The notes: a model not told the origin generated them from the sequence alone. A stretch of 44,552 nt of DNA from Condylostoma magnum (GCA_920105805.1 CAKKTI010000058.1:1-44552), one strand, 5' to 3'; numbered from the stretch's first letter, positions 1 through 11,600 are shown. Made by a program: numbers and translations.

Positions 1-650
1 AGAAAAAAGCGAATTTGGCTCATGTTGAATCTTAGTTAGCAAGTAAAGCCAGTGTAATGGAACTATAAAGTATACTATCCTCAAACATAAGGGGCTGTAG
101 AAGCTTATAATAGAATTTGTAAAAAAGGTATATGATTAAATTTATCAAGTATGAATAAAGATCCTCATTAAGCTACCAATTAAGATATTATTAAAGCTAT
201 TAACTAGCACACTGCTTTCTATAATTCTAAAATAAAATATAGTACTAACTGAGCACCTGAGAAACTACTATATGTAAAGGATAATAGTATTCTGAATGAA
301 GTAAAAGAAAGATAAGATTCAATAAGATAAGGATATGCTGAAAGAAAAAGTATCCACCTTAATTTAGTAAATAATTCAAAAGTTCTAATTACATAAAATG
401 TGATGAAAGATAAGATTCATGATACATGATGCTTAAAAAGGAAAAGAAAAAATAAACGAAACAAGTAATAAGATTAATGAAAATTCTCCGGAGTGGTTTA
501 ATCAGTTGCAAGTGGAGTAGTTATAGTTGAGGTTACAGTAGGAAAGGATTTCTTTTAGGGATAAAGTTATATCAAAATAACTGAAGAATGCTTGAAAGAG
601 ATAAGTAATGACTAGTTTGTGAGCTTTAACTACAAATCTAGATTAGGTAA
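1..650 (+). mobile_element. Retroviral-type (rve) integrase fragment, element truncated by window edge
   Basis: Read with the ciliate code, the first ~600 nt give the C-terminal half of a DDE integrase core. The motif YYPQTQGAVEAYNR matches the YHPQTNGxVERxNR segment of retroviral-type integrases. It is followed by a helix ending HTAFYNSKIKYSTNWAPEKLL, which matches the family's YNxxxHSTTGxxP region. A basic linker and a short beta-rich tail follow. Such integrases occur in LTR retrotransposons, Polintons and Ginger-like elements, and the fragment does not tell which. Only the end of the element is in the window, so no terminal repeat, length or age can be given. It looks like a relic. The family-level call comes from motif recognition only. 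Confidence 0.6.
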
Positions 651-860
651 TTAGTATAACTTTTAAAAACTTATTGACTATCTTTAGATTGAATAAATTA
701 TCCAGTATATATTTATCCTACTTATAAGTAAAGTAAATCAACCTATATTAATTATTGTTGTTAACCATACAAATGATTGTTTACTAGGATTAAAGTCACG
801 TACAAAAGACATTCAATCAAAAATTATATAACCTATGCTAAGTAAATTACTTTTAAATAT

Positions 861-1059
861 ACATTATTGATACATTAATAAATATTATTGATACATTATG
901 AGTACATTTATATACATAATTCATACATATAAATACATTATTGGTATATTTTACATACATTATTGAGACATTATGCAAACAGTATTGCAACATTATACCT
1001 ACATTGTTTATGCATTATTGAAACATTATTTATACAGAACTATGTAGTTATTGATACAC
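861..1059. repeat. AT-rich imperfect tandem repeat (ACATTATTGATACATTA-like)
   Basis: The words ACATTATTGA, TACATTA and ACATTAT recur about ten times at irregular spacing over 200 nt, with substitutions between copies. The array lies between the integrase relic and the first host gene. It may be part of the element's non-coding end or a local satellite-like expansion. No coding sense was found in it. Confidence 0.6.
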
Positions 1060-1112
1060 CAGAATATGTGTGACAACTATATAAAAGATAAAAATAGTTG
1101 GGGAGGAGACTT

Positions 1113-2303
1113 ATGCTTAATAGCTATAAGCTATTTATACAGGATATTCATTAAGGTTTTGGATAACAAAGAAAAATTAGTGATTTAGCATAATTAGAAG
1201 AATAGTAAAAGCTAAGTGACAATAATTATAAAGTATATAAATAGAAATAATTGTGAATTGTATCAAGGTATTCTAAACGGTAGAAAAATTAAACCTAACT
1301 TAATAGAAAAATTAAGATCGAAGAGTAAGATTAAATGTTAATTTAGTCTATGAATAAAATGCAATTTGAAGGCTTAAGGAACTAGGAATAATTTTCGTAA
1401 GCATCAAGCCTATTAGATTAAGCAAGTGATTAGCTTAGTCTATAATACAATGGATTTTGCCTTAAAGATTAAAATAATCAAGCAATAACAGATATTAATG
1501 AAGATACTGTAGATCTTTAAAAAAACAATGATAGATTTTTGGACTTTCCAAAGTTTAGAGTAAAAAATAACCCTGAAAGATACAATTAGATCTACTAGTA
1601 TCTTTTGCATTAGAAGTATTGCTTGGAGTTTAAAAATAAAGGAATAATTGAACTTATAAATACTCCCACACTTAAACAAGATTAATTATATAAAATGGCA
1701 CGAAAATTTAACTAAATGTGCCGAGACCCATACTAATCTGATTCCTAGAACTTCTCAATTCTAATATGTATGGAAGATATAGCATTCATTACCATGCCCT
1801 GCGTACTTATTACCATTATATTCCTAAACCGAGTCCTTACGCTTTTGACTTATTATACTACTGCAAAATACCGATTTTCTAAAAGAAATTTAATCACTAT
1901 AATCTGTATGATTTCATAAGGACTTTTATAGATTGTATAAATATTATATAATAACACTTAGAAGAACTAATGGATAGGTATTACTATATTTTACGCAAGT
2001 TTAGAACTATCGGGATATATGCTATCTGCATTAGTCTATGGATTAGAAGAGCTGAAAAATATAAAACGATCCTTCTTTTTGTATATTTTCCATATATTCA
2101 TTGCTATAGGGCTCATAATGAAAATAATAACTACGATGTTGATATACGAATGGAATGATATTGATAAATTTTTAATTGTAATTAATTTGATAAGTCTTTG
2201 TTTCATTTGTTAAGTGATATACAAATTAGCGCCAGATTAGAATGAAACTGAGTATATAAGTCTAACTACATTTAAGCACTCAGGGAATCGGATAAGAGGC
2301 TGA
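1113..2303 (+). CDS. Five-TM membrane protein with a soluble N-terminal half (isolated ABCC TMD0-like module?)
   Basis: One open frame under TAA/TAG=Gln runs from ATG 1113 to TGA 2301-2303 (396 aa). Residues 1-194 are polar and Gln-rich, with no domain I recognise. From about residue 195 (internal Met at 1695) come the segments MARKFNQMCRDPY and FSILICMEDIAF, then five hydrophobic helices. Examples are FITMPCVLITIIFLNRVLTL and SFFLYIFHIFIAIGLIMKII. The frame then stops. Five helices after a short Cys-containing N-terminus resemble the TMD0 domain of ABCC transporters, but no ABC core follows. The alternative start at 1695 would give a 202-aa membrane protein alone. That the frame is coding is fairly clear, but the family is a guess. 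Confidence 0.6.
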
Positions 2304-2535
2304 ACATATACGAAATAATTAATAATATTTAAATTAAAGCTAGATAGCATTAAGTAGGGGGAGAATTGCTTTATATGGTAGTTAGCTCGCATAATTTCTT
2401 CATTACTGTTTATACAACTGAAAAGTATCTTTAGTTTTTTTTATGTGTTTGTTATTTTAGTGTATCAATAGTTTTTATATCTATTTGGGAGATTTGCAGG
2501 TATTATATACTAACTGTATCAACAACGATTTATAT
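2304..2535. other. Convergent intergenic spacer
   Basis: This 232-nt AT-rich stretch separates the 3' ends of the plus-strand membrane protein and the minus-strand MOK kinase 1. No gene or RNA was recognised in it. It is one of the longer convergent spacers in the window. Confidence 0.5.
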
Positions 2536-3718
2536 CTAATTAAGTTCATTTTGCTAACTATGCTTGTAAAAGTTTTTTCTTTTATTTGGATTTACTAATA
2601 CAGGAGCTTTTCTTATATAAGGACTTCCTCTTTCCACTGGAATAGTTTTGTTACTCTAATTATTCCTTAGCTATTACTTTGGTTTTTACCTTATCTACGG
2701 ATTCCTCTGCCTTAAAGGTGGAAGTTAGGTTTCTTCTTTCTACTCCTTTTAACTATCTCTTTCTTTTGTTGTATTAGTCGCAGGACTTTGAATCATTCTA
2801 ATAGGTTTTTCCTGTTTCCTTAAATCCTTGAAATAAGGATGCTTCATAGCTTGCCTAGCTGAGATTCTATCTTCTGCCTTATATACTAGCATCTTTCCTA
2901 TTAGATCCCTCGCCATTGGAGACACATGCTTTATAAGGTTTTCAAAGCCAGTCCCTTCCTTGGGTGGAAAATTAAAGTCCATATGGGAAGCCTTCTACTT
3001 AAACTCTTCTAGTAGTTCTGGCTCAGGAGTTCCTAGTATGTTATGTATTTTATGTACTTGATCCAATTCATTATTACCTGGGAATAAGGGGAACAAAGCC
3101 AAGATTTCAAAAAACACACACCCTATGCCTCATATGTCCATTTAGTAATTGTAGTATCCATCAGTTAGCAGGCATTCTGGAGGACGATACCAACGAGTAC
3201 TTATATACTCTGTATAAGGCTATCTATTATAAATACCTCTGCAACTACCAAAATCAGCTAACTTTAGTCTGTCTTCAACTAATAACACATTTTCAGGCTT
3301 TATATCTCTATGAAAAATCCCGTTTTTATGCATATGATCCAGTGCTTTAATCAGCTAAAACATATAATTCTTTACTTTATTCTCAGGTAAGTAATGTCTT
3401 CTTCCTCTGATTCACTCATACATATTTAAATCCATCAATTCAAATACTAAAGCAAGTCTACCAGTAGGCTCATCACTGATTAAAATTTACTACAAAATTT
3501 CAAGTAATCTGACAATATGCGGAAAAGGAGACAGGCGTCGTAACGCTTGAATTTCTCTTAGATTGTTAACTTGATCTAAACTATTAAAGTGATTTTTCAT
3601 GCACTTAATAGCAACATATTTACCAGTTCTTATGCTCTGTGCCTTTAGTACCTCTGAAAAAGCTCCTTCCCCCTTTTTTGAAATAAGACGATATTCTAAG
3701 TTTATACTTACTATGCAT
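2536..3718 (-). CDS. MOK/RAGE-type protein kinase 1 (CMGC family)
   Basis: This is a Ser/Thr kinase of the RCK/MOK/MAK group, which regulates cilia in other eukaryotes. After a 16-nt intron is removed the protein begins [18 protein letters not shown] (glycine loop). It continues with VAIKCMK (ATP lysine), the MOK-typical [24 protein letters not shown] (catalytic loop), [10 protein letters not shown] in place of plain DFG, the activation segment [16 protein letters not shown] and [11 protein letters not shown], whose W is [16 protein letters not shown] closes the domain. A basic tail ends near [19 protein letters not shown] place the stop at TAG 2536-2538, with TAA 2530-2532 just after. It starts 23 nt after the stop of the upstream coiled-coil gene on the same strand. 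It is paralogous to the kinase at 36662-37783. Confidence 0.92.
3696..3711 (-). other. 16-nt intron in MOK kinase 1
   Basis: The minus strand reads ATGCATA, then GTAAGTATAAACTTAG, then AATATCG. Removing the 16 nt from GTAAGT to TTAG turns an out-of-frame start into MHKYRLISKK, which aligns with the kinase family start and with the paralogue. The paralogue has a 15-nt intron at exactly the same codon position. The GT-AG ends and conserved GTAAGT support a real spliceosomal intron of the tiny heterotrich type. Confidence 0.88.
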
Positions 3719-3741
3719 TTTTATAAAAAATTATACATTAA

Positions 3742-5115
3742 CTATCGTTGGTGATTGAGGGTTCTAGTATACGGAAGTTTTGCTTTTTGATCTGTTGTGG
3801 CTATATAAGTAAAATATTGCTCAGCCTCAATGGTAGAATAGGTTTCGTCCATTATTTGCTTTAAAAGCTCTTTAAAGCTTGACTGTTTATAACTTACTGA
3901 GTTTCCTTAACTTCGCTTTACATTTTTGAAGTAATTCGCTGAATCTGTTAGCAGTCCTAAAGCTAGTTTTATTTACTGAGAAAGTTTATTATTCTTTTAG
4001 TTTTAGTTTGAAAGCTATTGCATAAGAGAAGCTCTGTGCTGGCTTTTGGCTTACACTATTTTCCTGTATTTTATGCTAGTCTAAACGCATGCCCGGAGAT
4101 CTTCTACTTGCATTTATCATCGTTGCTCTAGTTCATTGTTTTACTCGTTTTATTCTTAGGTTAACTGCTTTAATTCGTGGAATTTAGCTTATAACTACTC
4201 CCTAGCATCATCTTATTTAACAGACTCTCTTTCAACTTTCTCACGTTTTAACATTCCTTGTACTTTTTCATCACCTATCTTTTTACTAAATTGCCGCATG
4301 TTTTACCTTAAAAAACTGTTTTTACTTGAAAGCTATTAATTATTAGCATCCAGTTACTTCAATTCACCTTTTAATTATTAATTACGTTAATATTACTCAT
4401 CCAGTTCCTATTTTACTAGATTTCATTCTTATGATACCACTTCAAGCCACATTCTATCCTTCCTTTCTTAGCTTTTAAATCCAATTTTCTCCAAAAATCC
4501 TTATTTTTAAACAGTTTACAGATTTGGAGGGTTTTCAACTACTTCTTCTAGTATTTAAAAATAGTCTTTATCAATCAAGTTTTAGAGTCGTATTTTTTCT
4601 TTATTATCCTTTTTCTGCTAATAAAAAGCTTAATTTTCCCCATAATCTCCACTTTGATCACTTTCATCTAAACTAATACCAGACCGGCTGAAATTATCAT
4701 CATATAATTCACTTAGTTTCTCTTAGCTTTCAAAAGGACTACTTACAGATACCCTGGGACTAATTGGAGACTCAGTTGCTCTCAAAAAGTCTCTCTTAAC
4801 CTCTCCGCTTAGTGATCTTGCCCCCAAACGCTAAGCTGTAGTTTCTACGTCAATTCCTTTAACTAAACTAGGGAAGAACTCTATATTAGCTTTTTGGTTA
4901 TTAACAGAGTCTAATGATTCTGTTTTAAAGCTATATCATTATTTTGTATCATGTGGGGATTCTTCAGCTAAGAAGTCTTCGTAAAGATCGTTAAATCCTG
5001 AGTCCTGTACACTCGTTAAAGTAGATTTACGGATGTCTGTTCTTTAGGAGGGCATTATAGGGGCATCATACTCGGTAAAAGAGTTTTATTCGTCTTCTTC
5101 TAGGATTGGATTCAT
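3742..5115 (-). CDS. Coiled-coil protein, unknown function
   Basis: ATG at 5115 opens MNPILEEDEQNSFTEYDAP and the frame stays coherent for about 457 residues. The first ~190 residues are acidic and Ser-rich, with SPISPRV and SSPFES patches. From about residue 215 to 400 a Gln/Glu/Lys-rich coiled coil follows (KQELDEQ, LKQLDANNQQL, HELKQLTQEQNEQNNELEQR). The tail ends KLPYTRTLNHQR before TAG 3742-3744. TGA reads as Trp at KQWYSF, QEWNLV and EQRWQM. It lies directly upstream of MOK kinase 1 on the same strand with a 23-nt gap. A cytoskeletal or basal-body role would be typical for such ciliate proteins, but nothing specific is visible. Confidence 0.8.
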
Positions 5116-5733
5116 TTTTATTTTGTGTAATTTAGGAAAATTGATTATATACAGCTTCAAGTGGAGCTTAGATTATTGGATAAGCTTTATTTGAGAGTAA
5201 TGAATGTTAGTTAAGTATTATTGTAGGAATGTTTTCATGTTATATATTAATTCTATCCTGTATTGATTCATATCTAAAATATAGCTTAATCAAAGTGAAT
5301 TAACTATATTATACTATAAATTGATTATTTTAGATAATATATCATAGTATTAATTTAGATCTAGTAGTCATTGAATAAATAATTGGTAATTTAATTGATA
5401 ATATAATAGTTATATGCCTTTATTTTTAATAGATATAGTTTTTGGTAGTGTAAAAGATTTAATGTGCATAATTAATGACTGTAAATATCTATGCTGCTAT
5501 AAGTAAAATCTTCCTGGATAAAATCTTATATACTAACTCTTTTGTTATAACTATATTAAAAGTATAAAAAGTAATATCAAATATGTATTACGCAAAGCCT
5601 TATATTATTTTAATAATGTGATTTTTCAATAAATTTATTGTACATTTATCACCCAGCAAATCTTAATATCAATTAACCACTTCTTAATTTTTTCCTTTTG
5701 ATAAAACTAATTAAGATAACCTGCATAAATATT
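5116..5733. promoter_or_regulatory. Divergent intergenic region, 618 nt
   Basis: This stretch lies between the minus-strand coiled-coil start and the cyclin start, so it must hold both 5' flanks. It is very AT-rich. I see no convincing coding frame, tRNA box or clear repeat in it. It is the longest gene-free stretch between host genes here, and specific promoter elements cannot be named. Confidence 0.45.
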
Positions 5734-6981
5734 ATGTTAGACTCAATCCAATGCTCCTCCAATAGTTAGTAAATGCAGTCAAACCAAAGATAAAGATGCT
5801 TCTCTCTGGATACGTTCTAACAGTAAGCCACTTAATAAGATTAATTATATTTTTAATGTGAAGAAGTTTTAGAAGCAATACCATCATACGAGGAAGCTTA
5901 ATAAGAAATTTTAAGCATTCAAAATAATTAAATATAAGTTTGGTAGTGCAAAAGTAAGGACTATATGATATCACTTTTGAAAAAGCAGTCAACCTTTTAA
6001 ATATCTCCTAATTACATGCAATACAATCAAAACTAGATAAACCCATTAATGCGAACTATACTATACGACTGAATGATGGAAGTGTGTTCTGAATTTACTT
6101 TAAAGAGAGAAACATTTTATCTATCTATAAGCTACGTTGAGTAATTACTATCAAAGTGTGCTAATGTACCTAAAGAAAAATATCAATTGGTAGGTTTGTG
6201 TGCAATGTATATTGCAAGCAAGATGGAGGAAATTTATGCTCCAAAATTAATCGATTTTATAAAAGCCGCAGATAGTGGATATGACATACAAGAAGTAAAG
6301 CGGTTTGAGGGAAAAATGCTATAGAGCTTAAATTGAAGATTCTTGCCTGCAACTTCAGCCGCATGGCTAAATTGGCTTTTGACAGAATGAGACGACTTTT
6401 TATTGTATAATTTTGGAAATATTCCGGGTAATAGAATCTAAGATTATGACAACTTTGAACTGGAATCCAGACGTGATCAAATTTAGGCTCTTGAGTCACG
6501 GTTTATAGTGTTTAAGTAGAATAACGAACAGTCTTATTGCAGATTTAGGGAAATTATGCAGATTTTAGATGTTGTTTAATTGCACTATGGGATTTTACAA
6601 CATAGTAACAGAGACACAGCCGTAAGTCTTCTGTATCTGTCTACCCTGAGATACTTTCAATTAACCAACTTTTCCCTCTTCATATTACCAGAAAATTAGT
6701 CAAATTAAGATACTGACGAACTCTTAGCTTAATACCAAGAAATCTTTGCTTACTTTGTATCAGAGGCCTTACAAATACACGATGTTTAGCTATTATACAA
6801 CACGATTTCTTTTATAAACAATTTCATGGATCTTCCAATTGACCTAAGCCCTGCTCCAATAACACGCTACCCTAATTTCATCCGTAGCCAGCAACAAGAT
6901 GAAGAATTTCATGCATACTAGACTCATAACCCTAAGAACCTCGAGTTCACATATACTAAACTACGAGAAGTTCCATATTAA
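5734..6981 (+). CDS. Mitotic-type cyclin (A/B-like)
   Basis: This cyclin would activate a cyclin-dependent kinase. The cyclin box begins around residue 100 with MRTILYDWMMEVCSEFTLKR, matching the MRxILxDWLxEV signature, with W written as TGA. It continues with LVGLCAMYIASKMEE and YDIQEVKRFEGKMLQSLNW, where LNW again uses TGA, then a C-terminal cyclin fold. Residues 1-95 are Gln-rich. I chose ATG 5734 because the same frame is coherent upstream of the box; ATG 6016 is a shorter alternative. No TGA occurs in frame before the Rieske gene starts 33 nt downstream in the same frame. Termination therefore has to use TAA 6979-6981 or 6985-6987. Confidence 0.88.
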
Positions 6982-7014
6982 AAGTAAAATTTAACTTTAG
7001 AAACCATTAAAAAT

Positions 7015-7773
7015 ATGCTGTCTCGATCTATGCGTAGCAGTCGATGGATGATTCCTTCTCGCAACTTTGCTGAGGAATGGTACAAAGGCTCTAGATATTC
7101 CCCGGATGGAGCGCCATTTTATGAAACACCTACAAGACCTGGAAATTTCACAGATCGTATGGACTTTAAGTTAAAATTGGACAATTGGTTTGATGAGGCA
7201 AGAGAGTTTAACGAGCATGAGGGAGATATTAAAAAAGCACAGCTTTATATATGCAACACAATGTCTAGCATTATTTTCCTTACCATGGGAAAGTGGGTTG
7301 CAAGTGCCTGGGCATCTCTCACAGCTGGGTGGATTAGATACTTCCCTGATAAGTATATGGAGTTTGATATTGGCGAACTACCACCGGGAGAAGTTATGCA
7401 GATTTCTTGGCATGGAAGTCCTTTGTTTATAAGAAGATTCTCTGAGGAAGAAATGGAAGATGAGAGGTCAACTCCTAATGAGACTCTTATGGACAAGTCA
7501 CCTGTTAGTATTTCTGATGCTCCTAATTCTAAAGTGCTAGTTGTATCGGCCAGATGCACTCATCTAGGATGTATTCCCATACCTTATATTGGAAAGTTTA
7601 ATGGATGGACTTGTATGTGTCATGGAAGTATTTTTGATAAGTGGGGAAGAGTTAGGTAAGGGCCAGCATTGGAAAATCTTAAGTACCAAAATCATTCTAT
7701 CTATGGAAACATTATGTGTGTAGATGGAAAGAGGTTTAATTATGAGCCAAGGAGGATCTGGATAGTCCAGTAG
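7015..7773 (+). CDS. Mitochondrial Rieske iron-sulfur protein (ubiquinol-cytochrome c reductase)
   Basis: This is the 2Fe-2S subunit of respiratory complex III, in the inner mitochondrial membrane. The start MLSRSMRSSRWMIPSRNFA is an Arg/Ser-rich mitochondrial presequence. One TM helix follows (MSSIIFLTMGKWVASAWASL). The cluster ligands lie in CTHLGCIP (box 1) and CMCHGSIFD (box 2), followed by GRVRQGPALENL as in the family, with Q from TAA. The linker ELPPGEVMQISWHGSPLFIRR matches the family's G-x-x-WRGKPVFVR stretch. I place the end at TAG 7771-7773 after RIWIVQ; TA-type stop codons recur at 7792. About 250 aa is normal length. The ATG lies 27-33 nt after the cyclin stop. Confidence 0.95.
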
Positions 7774-7813
7774 TTAGGTTTATTTCACTTATAAATTAAA
7801 GTTTTCATGGAGA

Positions 7814-8378
7814 ATGCAAGTTGTTGTATTTAACACTGTATTTATTTGTAGAAATAAGTATTGAAGTACTACTCCTGTTAGCTTAATTCAATTGTTAAGA
7901 GTATATCAAGAAGATATAAAATTGATTGGAATAGATGCCATCTCAATATAAAAAATAACTTTGATTGGAAAAGTCATTCAATGTAAGATTATTTAGAAGA
8001 AATAGTAAGAGAAAAGGATGTAGAAAGTGAATCATAAGAGTAAAATTGTAATCAAAGCTGGATAAGCCTTATATAACTTATTAAAAGAATTATAATCACT
8101 AGAAACAAATTAAAGAAGCTATAATGATAAACAAGAAGTACTATAAATATCTAAAATGTATTAGAATTGATAATAATACAGAAATAATAACCTTGTGTGA
8201 ACTTATTGAAAGTATTTCAAAAGGTGAGAGTTATCATTAATTCTTACAATCCCAAATTGTATTCCATAAGCTATTTTAAAAGACAAATAAGAACTATTAG
8301 GGGCCCATCAACTTCTTTCCCATATATGAATTTTATCAAAGCTTCACTGTAAAGTATTGTCAATTTACTGTAAAGTGA
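7814..8378 (+). CDS. Possible RPA2-like OB-fold protein (exon structure uncertain)
   Basis: From ATG 7814 the frame gives TTPVSLIQLLRVYQED, then IDAISIQKITLIGKVIQ, like the start of the replication protein A 32-kDa OB fold. Farther on, a different frame carries KYLKCIRIDNNTEIITLCEL, like the RPA2 segment before its last helix. It ends at TGA 8376-8378. Joining the two frames needs an intron of length 1 mod 3. A 19-nt GTAAG..TAG stretch at 8005-8023 would do it but is unproven. The gene starts 19-40 nt after the Rieske gene. Coding potential is moderate and the family is tentative. Confidence 0.4.
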
Positions 8379-8661
8379 TTTCTTCATTTTTTGAATAAAG
8401 CGTATATGCTAATTATGATTTTCTACCAGCAATATAAAATTTTAGTTGTATTTGTGAAATTATTGTTAGACTATCATTAAATAAACAACCTATTTCATAT
8501 TGATTACATATAAAAGATTAAATAAAGTTCCATAAATCTAAATTTGATTAAACTAGTAATAATCAAACATTTCAATCAAACAAAATCATATACAATTGAA
8601 TTCCAAAACTTAATCTATAATATAATTTGCTTAACTAAACATCTAAATTTGACATTTATTT
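8379..8661. other. AT-rich intergenic spacer
   Basis: This spacer of about 280 nt lies between the RPA2-like gene and the TPR/CNB gene on the same strand. It is strongly AT-rich, with no feature I can name. It may hold the promoter of the downstream gene. Confidence 0.4.
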
Positions 8662-11600
8662 ATGGAATCGTTATAATCCTATGGAATCTATCCTTCAAGC
8701 AGAAAAAGCTCAAACGATTTTGACTAACTACACAATTATAGTAACAGATTTAGTTATAATAACAACTTAAAAGCAGTCAATAACTCTGTATAGTAATCTA
8801 ATAAATCATTAAGAAGTCCTAAAAATAATCCTAATTAAAATAGCGCGAATAAGCTTAATAGTATTTCTTTTATTAAGGTATCGGAAACCGAGTACTTAAG
8901 ACCTATTTGATATCAAGAAAACAATACAGATTTTTGATAGAAATTTGGATAAAATGAAGGAATACAAAAGGCCTAGAAGTGTTTATTAAAAGATAATCCA
9001 AGGTAAGCTCTTTTTCACTACTTATAAACTGAAATATCCGATGAATATATAATTAACAACATTGCAGTCTGCTATTTAAGAACTGGGTAATTATCAAAAG
9101 GTGTAAAACTATTAAAACGATGTGTCTGTGATGATAAAACTGCATAAATAGCTTTTTATAATCTATCTTTATGCTGCATACAAAAGGAAAAATTCTAATA
9201 AGCCTTTGAAAACTGTTAACTAGCTTTCTTTTATGGTAGATAGTAAATCCCATAGTATCTAATAATGCTTAAAAACTTAATAATATACAAACTATGTTGT
9301 TATGGGGAGAATTTAAATGGAGAAAGGAGTAGAAGACTAAAAACTGCATAAAGTTAAGCTAAAACATCTGTTTCTTCTAAGTTAAGCACTTTTGAGGAAG
9401 GAGAGCCCACATATAAGCAGTCTTTATCAATGAAAAAAGTAAAAGATTCAAGACTAATTAGAAAAAGCTTTCAGTAAGTTAAGCAACTTCCCCAACAAAA
9501 GTTTAGCATAAAGCCATTTTCATTCAAAAACTTTAAAGCTAGGAAATTTCCCAATAGGCGAAAACCTTCGTATGATAATACAAATTAATCAAATAATTAA
9601 AGTCAGACTAATACTAGAAATTAACTGTAGTTTTAATTTAAGCAGAGAAAGCAAAAATCTTACTAGAATCCTTATAGTCATCCTAGTATATTAATGTAAA
9701 ATAAATTGATATAAAGAAGCTTAGATTATAAAATTCAAAAAACTAAAGAAGAAGCTGAAAAATAGTATAGTGAGAAGAGACCATAATATGAAAAACTAGA
9801 TAAAGGCTAGCTGAACACACAACGTTTAACAGACTATGCAATTAAATACATAAACCAATAATTCAGTCTTGATTAAAGCAAGAGAAATTATAACAAACTG
9901 ATAGCAATGGTATAAAAGCTCAAATTTTTTAAAAAGTATCCTCCAAACCTCCAATAAAAGATCATATAATTATCATCTCTTTAAATATACTAAAAAGACG
10001 ATATAATTTTTAACTAGGGTGACTAAGGTGGTGAGATGTATATAATTTTAAAAGGAAGTGTATCAGTAATGAAATAAGCCTAGGAATACGGGCCCAATCC
10101 AGTTTAATTGATTACTCTATACGACGGTGATATGTTTGGGGAGCTAGCCTTAGTATCAAGAGGGTCTAATAGAAGAGCAGCCGGAATAGTAGCCTAGGAA
10201 CACTCATATCTACTACAACTGCCTGAGAAAGGTTATCACGCCTTATTAAATCAATTTATGCAGGATGATGTATCCTTCAAGATAAAATTCTTTAAAGAGT
10301 TATCATTCTTTAATAATGTAAACGAGCTTCAACTAATACCACTGGCTGCGAATATATAAATACAGGAATTCGGATTCAACGAAGTTATTTTAAAGCAAGG
10401 ATCTGAGCCTCAAGGAGTGTATATAATTGTAGAGGGAAACTGTGTTGTTGCTACACAAGGACCAGTGATTAAAGATAAATATGATAAGTACGGAAACTCA
10501 AGAATTAGAAAGGAGGAAAGCAATTACTTTATCACTGGAAATGTTAATAGAGCTTAGAATTAAGAAAGTAAGCAAAAACAATTAATCAGAAACGACCCAA
10601 TGCTTAACTCTGTCGAAAGGAATCAGGAGTCATTGATTAAGGATAATTCTAAGTTGAAATTTAAAAGTGCTAGACTTAATAGTAATGATAAGTTCTTGGT
10701 TAAGGAGTAAATCGAGTATCTTTATTTAGGAAGACTAGACTATTTTGGAGGAAGGGTCTTGAATAATACTGTTAAAAAGTGAACTGCAAATGCAAAAGAA
10801 ATAACTCCCTCTAAATTCAGTATAGTAGCATGCAGCAACGTAGTAAAGGTATTCGTAATAACAAGGGCCCATCTATCTTTTCTAAGCGACAAGATTGTTA
10901 GGCAATTAAGAGAAGTTATCTAAAAGTCATATGAAGTAGATTGTCCAAAAAGAGTCGATCCATAAGAAATGAAAGCTTAGTTTCAAAAGTGGTAAAAGTA
11001 CAAGAAACAGCTGATTAGGGAAAACCGAGTAGAAAAGTACAGAAGGAATTATAGATAGTTTAATAATTTTAAAAATATATGGCATCAATCAAAAACAAGA
11101 AATAATCTTTAAATAATCATCAGTCATTCAATATAATCAGCAAAAAGGTAAAACAAAATAAGGTGCAAGCCTCACCTTACAAAGCATAGGACCAGTTAAT
11201 TAATACCAGTTGCAAAATGATCAAATAAGGTCAAGCTTCCTCAAAACCTTTAAAATTAAGGCTAGCCCGAATGAATTCAGATACAGTAGCCTCAATTAGT
11301 AGAAAAACATCGTAAAGTAAGAAAAAAGCAAGCAATTAAAATCAGAAGCGCTCAAATTAAAAATAAAGAATCTCAAAGGCATTAAGAGTTCCTTATAAAA
11401 TAAAAGGAAGAACTTTTGATCATTAACGGGATAAAGATCTTACAACGAGTTAAAAGATTGAAAGTAATAAGCTAGGATATCGGAAATCTTAAGAAAAGTT
11501 TAAAAAATGCAAAAATAAAACTTTGAATCTAGATGGTATTTAGGACTATATTAGATAAGAGCTTACCTAGAATAATTTAGGCTATTTAACATAGTCTAGA

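Noticed and set aside
1440-1679. A 79-aa hydrophobic minus-strand frame
   Set aside because: The plus-strand frame through the same DNA is coherent with its upstream and downstream sequence; the minus frame is AT-driven hydrophobic noise.
7190-7559. Overlapping open frames inside the Rieske gene on both strands
   Set aside because: They have no family features, and the Rieske frame carries the conserved cluster motifs.
5734-7773. A cyclin-Rieske fusion protein
   Set aside because: No stop separates the frames if TAA/TAG are only Gln. But Rieske has its own presequence and Met, and the domains are functionally unrelated; termination at TAA is the simpler reading.
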